Positions 1-8,091 of a DNA stretch of 64,000 nucleotides are shown here, piece by piece. Both the position numbers and the translations under genes were made by a program. Under the pieces are notes generated by a model that saw only the letters and a list, made by a program, of their open reading frames with translations, was not told the origin of the DNA and ran no database searches. Origin of the DNA: BRHc4a sp049323915 (GTDB lineage Bacteria; Bacillota; Desulfotomaculia; Desulfotomaculales; Desulfocucumaceae); assembly GCA_049323915.1 (NCBI GenBank), contig JBMOPC010000081.1, positions 7,448-71,447 on the forward strand, given 5' to 3'. Every line of letters begins with the position of its first letter. Position 1 is the first letter of the stretch.

Positions 1-2086
1 CCCCGAAGGTGCGGGCCCCCATACGCACAATCTCATCAACCATCCGCCTTCCCTCGGATATTCCCAGGAGCATCCACGACTCATCAAAGACCTGGCATTT
101 CAGCACATCCGGGGGCAGGGAAAAGGCCATCTCCCGGGCCATGGCCGAGGCCAGGAAGAGCATACCCAGCCCCTGTCTCTCACTCTCGGTGATCCGCCCG
201 CCCTGCATGTTGCCCTTAGTCCGGGGCAGGGGCAGTCCCCGCAGGTTGACCACGGTGGCCCGGGGAACTTCGGCGGCCGTGTCCGTGCCGAAGACCAGGT
301 GTCCCATGCTGCCGTCCCGCAGGGCCTCCAGGAGCAGGGCGCACTGGCCGGCCTCCCTGGCCACATCGGGGTACGAGGTGTCCCCTGACAGCCGGAAAAG
401 TTCCTCCAGGCAGGTCCGCATGTTGCGGCACCCTTCCGGCAGCTTGCCCACCGCGTCCACCACCCTGGCCACGGCCACCCGGCGGGCGTCGTTATCGTCC
501 TTGAGGTTAAGCACAATGGACAGGTAGTCCATTGCTATGCCCCCGGCCCGGCGGGAATCTCCTGAAAGCAAAAAGGGATTCAGCTGGACGTTGCCCCCGG
601 GGTAGAGGTCGATTTTCCTGACATTAAAAATTCTTTCCAGAACTGCGTATTCATTGTTTTTGGGATCTATAACGAACAGGTGTGCGCCGGCCATGTACGC
701 CAGGTACAGCAGCAGCTTGGCCAGCATGCTCTTGCCCCCACCCAGGCCGCCATTTATGAAGATGGCATTGGAACGGTTGAGGTATCTTGCCGCATGCCCC
801 GGCTTCCACAGTACCGGGGTGGAGCCGGACCAGCCCAGAAAAAAGCCCGCCCCATCCCCCATCTCAAGGCTTACCGTGAGCCCGGAGGACGCTATGAAGC
901 CGGGGTCACACTCGATCAGCGGCGCCGCCGTCCGGCTGCCGGGAATAAATGAGTACAGGCACTTCAACTGGTCTCCCACCGGACAGACAGCCCGGAAGCC
1001 GGAAGACGAGTATCTCTCCATCAGCCTTTTGCCCGCAGCCAGGGCCTCCTTCAGATCCCTTGAGGCCACGGCCAGGGCTACCGATACCGATGCCAGGGGC
1101 TGGCCCCCTCCCAACTTTCCCTCCAGGAACCTGCCCTCTGTAAATCCATATTCCTCGTCGGTGCTCGGCTCGTCGTCCCCTTTAAGGGCCTCCCTGATCT
1201 GCCCCCTGAGAAAGCGTCGGCGGCTCTCCGCTTTCCTTTTGGCCCTGTAAGGCCGCATGATGTTAAAGTGGACCACCGCGTCCACTGCCGTTTCCCCGGC
1301 ATCCAGGCCGGCCAGCCACTCGGCGCCCACCTCCGGCAACACCTTGGGGAAATCCGGGAAGGTAATGAACAGCTGGTGGTGCCGGTCATCGAAGCCATCC
1401 GAGACAGTCAGGCAGGACAGCTTCTCTTCCAGCAGGCAGCCGTCCGAGAATGAGGCCACCAGGGCTGGTGTAAGCCTCCCCCCGTCCCGTGAGGGTAGGG
1501 GCAGTGGCAGCACACCGACCCGCCGCACGTTGCGTCGTATAATGAAGTCGAGGTCCCCAAAATCAATCCTTCTCTCCGTAAGTAAGCTGACACGGCGGAA
1601 CATCTCCTCCTCGGCCTCAAGGGCCTCCCGGATACGCCCGGAGGAAAGGAGCCACTTTTCTGACCGGAAAATGGCACCCAGGGCGGCATCCCGGAATTCC
1701 CGCAGCAGCGCCTGCCAGTCCTCGTCCCGGGTTAACCGGAGTTGCAGGACAAGGTAACGCCTCCGGCGCCGGGCGCCCGAAGTCAGAACACCTCGCACGG
1801 ACCGGGCGTGCCGCCGCAATTCTGTTACCATATCTCCGCTTAAACCGGTTACACCTGCGCCGCCCAGGTAGCCGTCCTCGTCCAGGCGCAGTTCCTCACA
1901 GAGAAGGAGGATCATGCCGCGGCCCTCAAAACCGTACAAAAACTGTTCCAGCCTCCGGATAACCATTTCCCGCTCGGCCCCGGGCAGGTGATGGTACGAT
2001 TCCCCCCGCAGGCGATAGATTGCGAAAGCCTCACCGGTATCGCTGAATACTATGTTGTTTTTGAAGGCTATTATAGGAAACCTCAA
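1..2086 (-). CDS. VirB4/TcpF-like conjugation ATPase, 3' part off the window
   Basis: Conjugative type IV secretion ATPase, expected at the inner face of the membrane where it powers transfer-channel assembly and substrate export. The minus frame is open from a TTG at 2086 to the window edge, about 695 residues. A Walker A motif (GGLGGGKS) lies near residue 445, a strand ending in VIDPKNE follows, and a Walker B-like segment (CQVFDESWMLL) lies near residue 664. This order is typical of VirB4/TrbE/TraC ATPases. The TTG overlaps the TGA stop of the upstream TcpE-like gene, which implies translational coupling. The C-terminus is missing only because the window ends. The family call is firm; the exact subfamily is inferred from the Tcp-like neighbours. 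Confidence 0.85.
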   Translation of the reverse strand, partial: MRFPIIAFKNNIVFSDTGEAFAIYRLRGESYHHLPGAEREMVIRRLEQFLYGFEGRGMILLLCEELRLDEDGYLGGAGVTGLSGDMVTELRRHARSVRGVLTSGARRRRRYLVLQLRLTRDEDWQALLREFRDAALGAIFRSEKWLLSSGRIREALEAEEEMFRRVSLLTERRIDFGDLDFIIRRNVRRVGVLPLPLPSRDGGRLTPALVASFSDGCLLEEKLSCLTVSDGFDDRHHQLFITFPDFPKVLPEVGAEWLAGLDAGETAVDAVVHFNIMRPYRAKRKAESRRRFLRGQIREALKGDDEPSTDEEYGFTEGRFLEGKLGGGQPLASVSVALAVASRDLKEALAAGKRLMERYSSSGFRAVCPVGDQLKCLYSFIPGSRTAAPLIECDPGFIASSGLTVSLEMGDGAGFFLGWSGSTPVLWKPGHAARYLNRSNAIFINGGLGGGKSMLAKLLLYLAYMAGAHLFVIDPKNNEYAVLERIFNVRKIDLYPGGNVQLNPFLLSGDSRRAGGIAMDYLSIVLNLKDDNDARRVAVARVVDAVGKLPEGCRNMRTCLEELFRLSGDTSYPDVAREAGQCALLLEALRDGSMGHLVFGTDTAAEVPRATVVNLRGLPLPRTKGNMQGGRITESERQGLGMLFLASAMAREMAFSLPPDVLKCQVFDESWMLLGISEGRRMVDEIVRMGARTFG

Positions 2087-2475
2087 TCCTCAATTACCTC
2101 CATTGTCCTCCAGCCGGGCATATGGCGCCGGGTACAGCGCACCGGCCGGCCAGCCAGGTTGGTCTTTTTCGGACGTAGCAGGTAACCGGCGATATCAGCT
2201 ATGAAAACCGGCAGGAACTTTCCCTGGGGATCCGCCTGGGAGAGAAGCCACGCCGCACCCCCCGCCAGCAAGCAGGTGACAAGCCACGGGTGGTAGGGTT
2301 TAATCAGCCAGCCCAGGGGAAACAGGGGTAAATATATGATTGCCGCCAGGAACAGGGTATCCAGGGGTACGGCCCGCGGCAGGACCTTTCCCCCCACATC
2401 GTATATTTTAAAATTGATCCGGAACAGTGATTTATAGCTGTAAAAATATCGCGGATTATCCTTTGTTTCGGGCAT
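2083..2475 (-). CDS. TcpE-like conjugation membrane protein
   Basis: Small membrane protein of about 130 residues with two hydrophobic segments at roughly residues 38-60 and 65-80, preceded by an N-terminal stretch reading FYSYKSLFRINFKIYDV. Size, topology and position directly before a VirB4-like ATPase match TcpE-family proteins of Gram-positive conjugative elements, which are part of the transfer apparatus in the membrane. ATG 2475 follows a GGAGG site; GTG at 2478 is an alternative. Its stop overlaps the ATPase start by 4 nt. The family call relies on context as much as on sequence. Confidence 0.65.
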   Translation of the reverse strand: MPETKDNPRYFYSYKSLFRINFKIYDVGGKVLPRAVPLDTLFLAAIIYLPLFPLGWLIKPYHPWLVTCLLAGGAAWLLSQADPQGKFLPVFIADIAGYLLRPKKTNLAGRPVRCTRRHMPGWRTMEVIED

Positions 2476-2639
2476 CACCTGGCCTCCTATTCAGAACCCG
2501 GAAATTTTCAGTCAATTACAAAATATCGCCAACTCTTTGTAATACGTAATAATTTTTTTTAACTGATGGGCAGTATACCTAAAACATTTCTTGGGGGCAT
2601 GATGCACTCTCATGAGGCTTTTTTTCCTGAAAAAAATGA

Positions 2640-2670
2640 TTGACTTTGACGCAACGTAAAGGTGTACAGT
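2640..2670 (+). promoter_or_regulatory. MerR-type promoter with 19-bp spacer
   Basis: A -35 TTGACT (2640-2645) and -10 TACAGT (2665-2670) are separated by 19 bp, the over-long spacer typical of promoters that MerR-family activators untwist. The spacer contains the partly symmetric TTGACGCAACGTAAAG, close to Mta/TipA-type operators. It lies directly upstream of the MerR-TipAS gene, so autoregulation is likely. Confidence 0.7.
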
Positions 2671-2693
2671 TATGTTGTCAGGAGGGTGTTCAC

Positions 2694-3458
2694 ATGGAAT
2701 ATACGGTACAGAAGTTGGGCCGTTTGGCAGGGATCAGCACCAGAACGCTTCGGTATTATGATGAGATTGGCATTCTAAAGCCGGCAAGAATGAACTCGTC
2801 AGGATACCGGATCTATGAACAAGCGGAAGTCAATAGGTTACAGCAAATAATGTTCTACAAAGAACTGGGTTTCAGTCTAGAAAGTATTAAAGAAATTGTG
2901 GCCGACCCCTCCTTTAACGAAGCTGAAGCCCTTAAGGAACACCGTGAAAAACTCCTGGCAAAAAGAAAGCAGTTAGATTTGCTAATCGCAAATGTGGAAA
3001 AAACAATTGCCTTAGCCGAAGGGAGAATGACCATGACTGATAAAGAAAAGTTCGAAGGTTTTAAGCAAAAGCTGATTGATGATAATGAGAAAAATTATGG
3101 TGAAGAAATTCGTAATAAGTATGACGACGATACTGTTAACAAGTCCAATGAAAAACTGAAGAACATGACACAAGAAGAGTATGAAGAGTTAACTCTGCTG
3201 GAGAATGAAGTGACCGCCACTCTGGCCGAAGCTTTCAAAACTGGAAACCCTGCCAGCGATATTGCTCAAAGAGCGGCAGATCTGCATAAGCAGTGGTTAA
3301 CTTATTTTTGGAGCGAGTACAGTAAAGAAGCACATGCGGGCCTTGCTCAAATGTATGTGGATGACGATAGGTTTAAAGCGTACTATGATGAAAAACAGCC
3401 AGGAACGACAGAATTTCTGAGAGACGCCATCCACATATATACAGGTTTTAAGAAATAA
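2694..3458 (+). CDS. MerR-family regulator with TipAS ligand-binding domain
   Basis: Transcription regulator of about 254 residues. The N-terminal winged helix reads YTVQKLGRLAGISTRTLRYY, followed by the dimerisation coiled coil (about residues 75-110) and a C-terminal TipAS domain (about 130-250), which in TipA/Mta proteins binds drugs or peptides. ATG 2694 is chosen because AGGAGGG stands 7 nt upstream and the MerR homology begins exactly there; 18 further in-frame codons upstream have no such support. It is the only plus-strand gene among the conjugation genes, is more AT-rich than they are, and carries its own 19-bp-spacer promoter and terminator, so it looks like an independent cassette. 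The inducing ligand is unknown. Confidence 0.88.
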   Translation: MEYTVQKLGRLAGISTRTLRYYDEIGILKPARMNSSGYRIYEQAEVNRLQQIMFYKELGFSLESIKEIVADPSFNEAEALKEHREKLLAKRKQLDLLIANVEKTIALAEGRMTMTDKEKFEGFKQKLIDDNEKNYGEEIRNKYDDDTVNKSNEKLKNMTQEEYEELTLLENEVTATLAEAFKTGNPASDIAQRAADLHKQWLTYFWSEYSKEAHAGLAQMYVDDDRFKAYYDEKQPGTTEFLRDAIHIYTGFKK

Positions 3459-3468
3459 GGTGGAAATA

Positions 3469-3517
3469 AAAGGGGTTGTACAGCAGTCATTCGACTGTGT
3501 ATAGCCCCTTCGTTTTT
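3469..3517 (+). terminator. Intrinsic terminator of the MerR gene
   Basis: Long hairpin whose arms begin AAAGGGGTTGTACAG and end with GTGTATAGCCCCTT, with an inner CAGTC/GACTG stem, followed by CGTTTTT. Confidence 0.75.
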
Positions 3518-3646
3518 GATGCTTTTTTAGGAATAATTAGTAACCAACTGGTAAGCGTTAGCAAAGATGCTGCACAATCTTTTAACATACTGCTAGATTT
3601 CCCGGTGGTAAGGGGGGTTCCAAAATCTGCTGAACAACCTTTATTA

Positions 3647-3967
3647 TTACGAACCCCCGCCCAGCAGGTTCAGGAAACCCTTCCCCACAGTCTCCATCAG
3701 GCCAGGGGTGGTCATGGCCAGAAGCACCGCACCGACTATAATGATGACTATGGCGGCGGTAAGCTGGCTTCTGAAGAAAGTCCACATGGCTGAGGCCAGT
3801 ACCGCAATCATTACGAATATCTTGATCAAATCCAGGGTATCCTTGGCGCCGGCTTTCAGGTCAAAAGCAAGGGCCTGACCGGGAATCAAGGCGACCAAAA
3901 TGAAAATGATTATTGTAAATACAGTGGAAGTCCGGTAGAAAAAGCTGATACGAGTATTTTTACGCAT
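3647..3967 (-). CDS. TcpD/VirB2-like small membrane protein
   Basis: Protein of 106 residues with a signal-like hydrophobic segment at 14-35 ending ALA, and two further hydrophobic segments at about 48-66 and 70-88, ending in a glycine-rich tail. Signal peptide plus two transmembrane helices resembles VirB2 pilins and the TcpD/PrgL group of conjugation membrane proteins. It lies just downstream of the TcpC-like gene on the same strand. Function is inferred from context; no diagnostic motif is visible. Confidence 0.5.
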   Translation of the reverse strand: MRKNTRISFFYRTSTVFTIIIFILVALIPGQALAFDLKAGAKDTLDLIKIFVMIAVLASAMWTFFRSQLTAAIVIIIVGAVLLAMTTPGLMETVGKGFLNLLGGGS

Positions 3968-4022
3968 GGCTCAAAATCACTCCCTTCAATGAAAAAACCC
4001 CGGCTTACCAGGGGTGTTACCA

Positions 4023-4970
4023 TTATTCAGCTGCACTTATATCCTTAACAAGGTAACTTCCCCTTTCGGGCTGCACAAGTAAATAAATACGCTGTTCCAG
4101 ACGGCCTGCACCCGGTCCCGACACCGTTGCACGAACGTAAGCCCTTGTCGGCAATTTGCCGTTATCCAGCCGGATTTCACCTACCGACTCCAGTTTCCAG
4201 TCGGCAACAGGCTTAATCCTGGCACCAGGCGCCAGGAAGTTGGCAAGAGAACCACCGCCGTAATAAAGACCCAGGAATTGTTTTATGAAGGATGCGAATT
4301 CGGGAGGGGGTGAATCGCTGAAGTTTGGTCCAGCTACCTCACCTTCACCCGTTTCAGAGGAAATTACCACAGGTAGCCCCATTATTTCAGGCTGGCCATC
4401 CTCACGTATCCGTACAGGCACCTCTACTCCCATCAGGAAATTCCTCCAGGCCGGAACGGTTTTATCTTTACTGAAAGTAAGTCCATCCTGTTTTAACCGG
4501 CTCAAATCCTCACGGCTGACCGGCACCAGTACCTGCGGCAGCGCCTGGGCTTCGGTCTGAGAAAGAGGGGTCAATCGCCTGGTGTGTAAAAGAACCCGGA
4601 CCCGATACTTATTACCGTCACCGGTCTGGGAACTGATTGAGGCGGCGGTGACATCCTGAATGCCCTCGGGTACCGTTATTTCAGGCCGCCGCAAAAAAAC
4701 ACCCAACCGGCGGGTATAATCGTCCTGACTGCCGGTCCAGGTGGCCCACTCCACTGCGAAAGCCCGTGCCTTTTCCCGCACATCAGCCAGAGCTTGCTCA
4801 TGTTTCCCGGTCATTNNNNNNNNNNTTGCCCCGGCCGCCACCCGGCTGACCCGGGTCACAATGTTGACACTTCTTATGGAAATTATAATAACGGCTATCA
4901 GGAGAGCCCAAATCAGGCTGGCGGCCATCCACCGGTAAATCATCTTTCGGCTGAAAATGTCAGGTTCCAT
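4023..4970 (-). CDS. TcpC-like conjugal transfer protein (contains assembly gap)
   Basis: Membrane-anchored component of a Gram-positive conjugation machine. A short cytoplasmic N-terminus, one transmembrane helix (about residues 14-30) and a long outside region match TcpC, whose tandem NTF2-like domains resemble VirB8. The start ATG shares its A with the TAA stop of the upstream exported protein (TAATG), indicating coupling. Ten Ns at 4816-4825 fall near residue 50. Both sides read as coding in the same frame, but because the true gap length is unknown the frame continuity is not proven. Confidence 0.7.
   Translation of the reverse strand: MEPDIFSRKMIYRWMAASLIWALLIAVIIISIRSVNIVTRVSRVAAGAXXXXMTGKHEQALADVREKARAFAVEWATWTGSQDDYTRRLGVFLRRPEITVPEGIQDVTAASISSQTGDGNKYRVRVLLHTRRLTPLSQTEAQALPQVLVPVSREDLSRLKQDGLTFSKDKTVPAWRNFLMGVEVPVRIREDGQPEIMGLPVVISSETGEGEVAGPNFSDSPPPEFASFIKQFLGLYYGGGSLANFLAPGARIKPVADWKLESVGEIRLDNGKLPTRAYVRATVSGPGAGRLEQRIYLLVQPERGSYLVKDISAAE
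4816..4825. other. Run of 10 Ns (scaffold gap)
   Basis: Ten ambiguous bases inside the TcpC-like gene. A round-number run usually marks a join of unknown length, so missing residues, or a missing repeat or IS, cannot be excluded here. Confidence 0.95.
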
Positions 4971-6178
4971 TAAAACCCCCCTTCGCCAATTAAAGAATTC
5001 CCCACGTCAAGAACATTATCAAAACCATCCCTGGTGAGATACTCATCCAGGGTAAAATATTGATCTGCCAGGTATCTTCTACCTGTCCCGGGGTCGGTTT
5101 TGTATACCAGCACCCGGCTGCCCGAAAGCCAGCAGAGCTTTCCTTCCATAACCTTAGCCACTTCCTGATTCCACCCCTCCAGGCGCCAGGTTTCAAGGTT
5201 AATCCCGACTGGATTTTTAATTATTTCCAGCAGATCTGAAACGCTGTCATACAGGGCGCCAGACGCCTTGACTTCTATAACTTTTCCGAACCTGTCCCGT
5301 TCAACGGTGACGCAAGCGCACATAACTGCCGGACCGGATTCTTTATGAGATCCACTACCCGCTCTTACGGCATCCATAAAAGCGGTGATATTTTTACGGA
5401 TAACCGGCGCGCTGGAGATATAACAGTTACTGTAGCCAAGGAGTCCCTGGTAAAACTGCCATCCACCCACACCAGCCCGCAACTCATTTGAGACCCGACT
5501 ATCCCTAGTAACACACCATTTCTCATTCCAGCTCTTTTCAATCTCTCTTTTTACCCGGGATGATAATTCCCGGTCCCATGTTTCAAAATTTGTAATCCGG
5601 GTAGATATTTTGGATATTTCGACCCCTGTCAGTCTGGAGCTTTGCGGAATATTTGCTGCCTGTTGCAGTCCGGAAAGTATATTAACAAACTTCGTTATAT
5701 CATCGAGATTGAATTTGTATATCCTTTCGGGACGTATAGTCACCCCGAATGCACACCATGGTGGGGTTTCTATCGGGTAATCATGGAAATCCACTGACTG
5801 TGCCACCAGTATTTCTTCCTTTTGCCCGGGCCAGGCCAACAACTGCCCCTCTGCACCAACAGTTCTGCCGACAGAGCCGGCCATGGTGTCATGGATATCG
5901 TTGCCAACCGGGTTAACCGGGTGGAACTTGCGTGATTCCACCCGTCGCCACTGGCCACCCGGTTCAGCAACGAATAAAGAACCGTAAATGATAACAAGAT
6001 CCCTCTCCGAATCGAAATGAATTATTTTACCAAACACCCTGCCATGGCGGTAATATATGCCGTACTGATCATCAAAAGATGAATTGGCAAACACTGTTTC
6101 ACTGCTGAGTAAAAACATATAAATGAAAACCATTCCCATTATGCTAATAAATTTGGCTTTTTCTTTAACCAAACTCAT
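4970..6178 (-). CDS. Exported protein of unknown function in conjugation cluster
   Basis: About 402 residues with an N-terminal hydrophobic signal segment (IMGMVFIYMFLLSSETVFA) and no further obvious membrane helices. I recognise no family. It contains several cysteines consistent with an extracytoplasmic fold. ATG 6178 (MSLVKEK) is preferred because GAGGTG lies 8 nt upstream; the earlier in-frame ATG at 6193 overlaps that ribosome-binding site. Its stop overlaps the TcpC-like start, so the two are probably co-translated and the protein likely belongs to the element's cell-surface apparatus. That role is inference from position only. Confidence 0.6.
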   Translation of the reverse strand: MSLVKEKAKFISIMGMVFIYMFLLSSETVFANSSFDDQYGIYYRHGRVFGKIIHFDSERDLVIIYGSLFVAEPGGQWRRVESRKFHPVNPVGNDIHDTMAGSVGRTVGAEGQLLAWPGQKEEILVAQSVDFHDYPIETPPWCAFGVTIRPERIYKFNLDDITKFVNILSGLQQAANIPQSSRLTGVEISKISTRITNFETWDRELSSRVKREIEKSWNEKWCVTRDSRVSNELRAGVGGWQFYQGLLGYSNCYISSAPVIRKNITAFMDAVRAGSGSHKESGPAVMCACVTVERDRFGKVIEVKASGALYDSVSDLLEIIKNPVGINLETWRLEGWNQEVAKVMEGKLCWLSGSRVLVYKTDPGTGRRYLADQYFTLDEYLTRDGFDNVLDVGNSLIGEGGF

Positions 6179-6231
6179 AAATAAACACCTCATAAAATCA
6201 AGATGCGCCAGGATAAATAAATATAAAAAAT

Positions 6232-6250
6232 AAGGCTGGAAATCCAGCCC
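6232..6250 (-). terminator. Intrinsic terminator downstream of the prkA middle fragment
   Basis: On the minus strand GGCTGGATTTCCAGCC is followed by TTATTTTTTAT. It lies just past the stop of the read-through prkA fragment and before the conjugation genes. Confidence 0.7.
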
Positions 6251-6282
6251 TGCATCCTTTTAAGTTTAGATAGATTTTATCT

Positions 6283-7026
6283 CTACTGGTTAATCTCTAT
6301 CAGATTTAAAAAACCAGATTCATGCTGCCAGCAAAATTTCAAAGTAAATGAAATCAGGCTTGTCCATTTTATTTCCCACAATACGCTTATGTCCTTGCGG
6401 GCCACCGAAATGAAATTAAGAAGCCTTTCCTTTTCTTCCTTGGTTATGGAGGCGTGCTGGTCCAGGCCGTCTTTAAGGGCTCTCAGCACATCCAGAGGGT
6501 TTATACACTTGGTTGTGGTCCTGATGAGGGCGGACGACAGCCGGTTTATGACATACCTCGGGTCAACCCCGCTCATCCCCTCGTCGGTAAACTCGTTATG
6601 CAGCTCTGTTACATCCTTTTGCTTGAATCCCTCTACATCCTCCCCGTCATAGAGCTTTAGCTTCTTGAGCAGGTCCATGCCCTGCTTCTTGCTTTCCTTG
6701 AGGCGGGACAGCACCGAGAAAATGCTGGCCACCTTCAGTGAGTGGGGCGCTATGTGAATATCTTTTAAATCGCTCTGCTTTATCAGCTTTTCATAGATTT
6801 TGACCTCTTCTCTGACCTTGAGGTTGTAAGGTATTTTCATCACAATGATCCTGGACTGGAGGGCCTCGTTTTTCTTATTGCTTATAAAGGACTTATACTC
6901 GTTTTCATTTGTATGAGCCACTATTAGTTCGTCGGCGTATATGAGCGCAAACCGCCCCGCCTTGAAATTACCTTCCTGGGAGAGCGAAAGCAGGTTCCAC
7001 AAAAACTTCTCGTCGCACTTAAGCAT
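6283..7026 (-). pseudogene. prkA: prkA, middle segment (split gene)
   Basis: About 211 residues that follow PrkA serine-kinase/AAA proteins closely, starting MLKCDEKFLWNLLSLSQEG and containing ALIYADELIVAHTNE, IVMKIPYNLKV and DEGMSGVDPRYVINRLSS. They correspond to roughly residues 260-470 of the 631-residue Bacillus protein. The upstream part is 14.4 kb away at 21425-22190 on the same strand, and the codon order MLK-CDEKF is continuous across the two. Homology stops after FISVARKD at about 6392; the rest of this frame (SVLWEIKW... to 6283) is unrelated, and the PrkA C-terminus (about 155 residues) is absent from the window. So this segment is bounded by foreign DNA on both sides. It may be a dead remnant or an exon-like segment rejoined by excision. 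Confidence 0.9.
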
Positions 7027-7028
7027 CT
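7019..7028. repeat. Left copy of 10-bp direct repeat (candidate attachment core)
   Basis: TTAAGCATCT, identical to 21418-21427. Both copies sit exactly at the break in prkA, encoding ...Q-M-L-K on the minus strand. One mismatch further on, CTG is also shared. Confidence 0.75.
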
Positions 7029-7041
7029 CCTGGGTTGCTTA

Positions 7042-7074
7042 CAATGAGTCAGGGGACGGTTCTCTGACTCATTG
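7042..7074. repeat. Palindromic repeat just inside the element's left end
   Basis: CAATGAGTCA (7042-7051) and TGACTCATTG (7065-7074) form a perfect 10-bp inverted repeat around GGGGACGGTTCTC. It lies 14 bp inside the recombination core. Palindromes built on GGGGACGGTTCTCTGAC are, as I recall, dispersed in related clostridial genomes (REP-like), so it need not be part of the recombination site. Confidence 0.6.
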
Positions 7075-7215
7075 ACGCCTTAATATTTATTTTTTGAAAA
7101 AAATTTACCTTTAACAGGTGAAAATAAGAATGTACCGAATCAACAATAGAAATATGTCGAAATTTTAGCTTTTTATATATCGGCATCAATAACAATACGT
7201 TAGGGTGAATAAATT

Positions 7216-7770
7216 ATGATGAAATTTATTGCGAGATTTATGTTCCGTCTTATGGGCTGGCAGACAATGGGCAGCCTGCCGCCGGAAATCAAAAAATGTG
7301 TTATAGTGGCTGCCCCCCACACAAGCAATCATGATTTCTACATTGCCAGGGCTGCCTGCTACATAATGAATATAAGAATAAATTACCTGATAAAAAAGGA
7401 TTGGATGTTTTTCCCTATGGGGCTTTTTTTCAAGGCCACCGGCGCCTTTGCCGTTGACAGAAAAAAATCAAACAACCTTGTCAGTAATCTGGTAGAACTG
7501 TTCAACAGTTCGAAGGAATTAATGGTTCTAATTTCTCCCGAAGGCACACGCAGCACAGTCAAAAAATGGAGGACAGGTTTTTATTATAGCGCTTTGGGCG
7601 CCCATGTGCCCATTGTTTTAAGTTATCTTGACTACAAGGAAAAAATCGCCTGTATCGGCCCCATTATTTATCCAACAGGAGACTATGAAAAAGATATGCA
7701 ACAGGTTATGGAATTTTATAGAAACATAACCCCTAAATACCCACGAAAATACAATCTTGAAATAATCTGA
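7216..7770 (+). CDS. PlsC-like lysophospholipid acyltransferase
   Basis: Protein of 184 residues of the 1-acyl-glycerol-3-phosphate acyltransferase superfamily, which transfers fatty acyl groups to lysophospholipids at the inner membrane. The catalytic H-X4-D motif is at about 35-40 (HTSNHD), FPMGLFFKATGAFAVDR follows at about 66-82, and the substrate-binding EGTR motif is at about 109-112. It is shorter than the typical 200-250 residues but has all three blocks. It lies alone on the plus strand next to the left element border, with no strong ribosome-binding site before ATG 7216 and another ATG 3 nt on. Its exact acceptor is unknown. Confidence 0.82.
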   Translation: MMKFIARFMFRLMGWQTMGSLPPEIKKCVIVAAPHTSNHDFYIARAACYIMNIRINYLIKKDWMFFPMGLFFKATGAFAVDRKKSNNLVSNLVELFNSSKELMVLISPEGTRSTVKKWRTGFYYSALGAHVPIVLSYLDYKEKIACIGPIIYPTGDYEKDMQQVMEFYRNITPKYPRKYNLEII

Positions 7771-7925
7771 CTCACCCCGGGTTATTTCAAAGGGAGCACA
7801 GTCCCCGCTTGTGAGAGAGGTTGAACAGTTTGCAATCCCTCCATCAAGATCGTTGGTCATATTGTAGCAATTATGGCGGCGTTTACATATATTGCTATCG
7901 ATAACCAGTTAAGGAGGCATTTGCC

Positions 7926-8045
7926 GTGAGTGAAGTGGACGCCAGCTTCATCCCCTTTCCCAGTCCGGTAACGCTGACCAATATACTGCTTGGGATTATA
8001 ATTTTTCTGCTTTTGATAATCATCGCCCTCTTAATTTGCAACTGA
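7926..8045 (+). CDS. Small single-span membrane protein (39 aa)
   Basis: A GTG at 7926 preceded by AAGGAGG (7910-7916) opens a 39-codon frame: a polar N-terminus, then a strongly hydrophobic segment (NILLGIIIFLLLIIIALLIC) at about 19-38 and a stop. The good ribosome-binding site and uninterrupted membrane helix suggest it is expressed. It lies between the acyltransferase and a shared terminator. No family recognised. Confidence 0.5.
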   Translation: MSEVDASFIPFPSPVTLTNILLGIIIFLLLIIIALLICN

Positions 8046-8066
8046 TCCTTTCTCCAACTTTTTTTA

Positions 8067-8087
8067 CCCGGAAAAATTTTTTCCGGG
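8067..8087. terminator. Bidirectional terminator
   Basis: Near-perfect palindrome CCCGGAAAAA...TTTTTCCGGG between converging genes, with T-rich tracts on both sides. Serves the plus-strand small ORF and the minus-strand recombinase. Confidence 0.6.
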
Positions 8088-8091
8088 AATT

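Noticed and set aside
9..1757. Several plus-strand frames of 60-200 codons in the first 1.8 kb
   Set aside because: They lie opposite the continuous VirB4-like ATPase frame, which reads to the window edge with Walker motifs.
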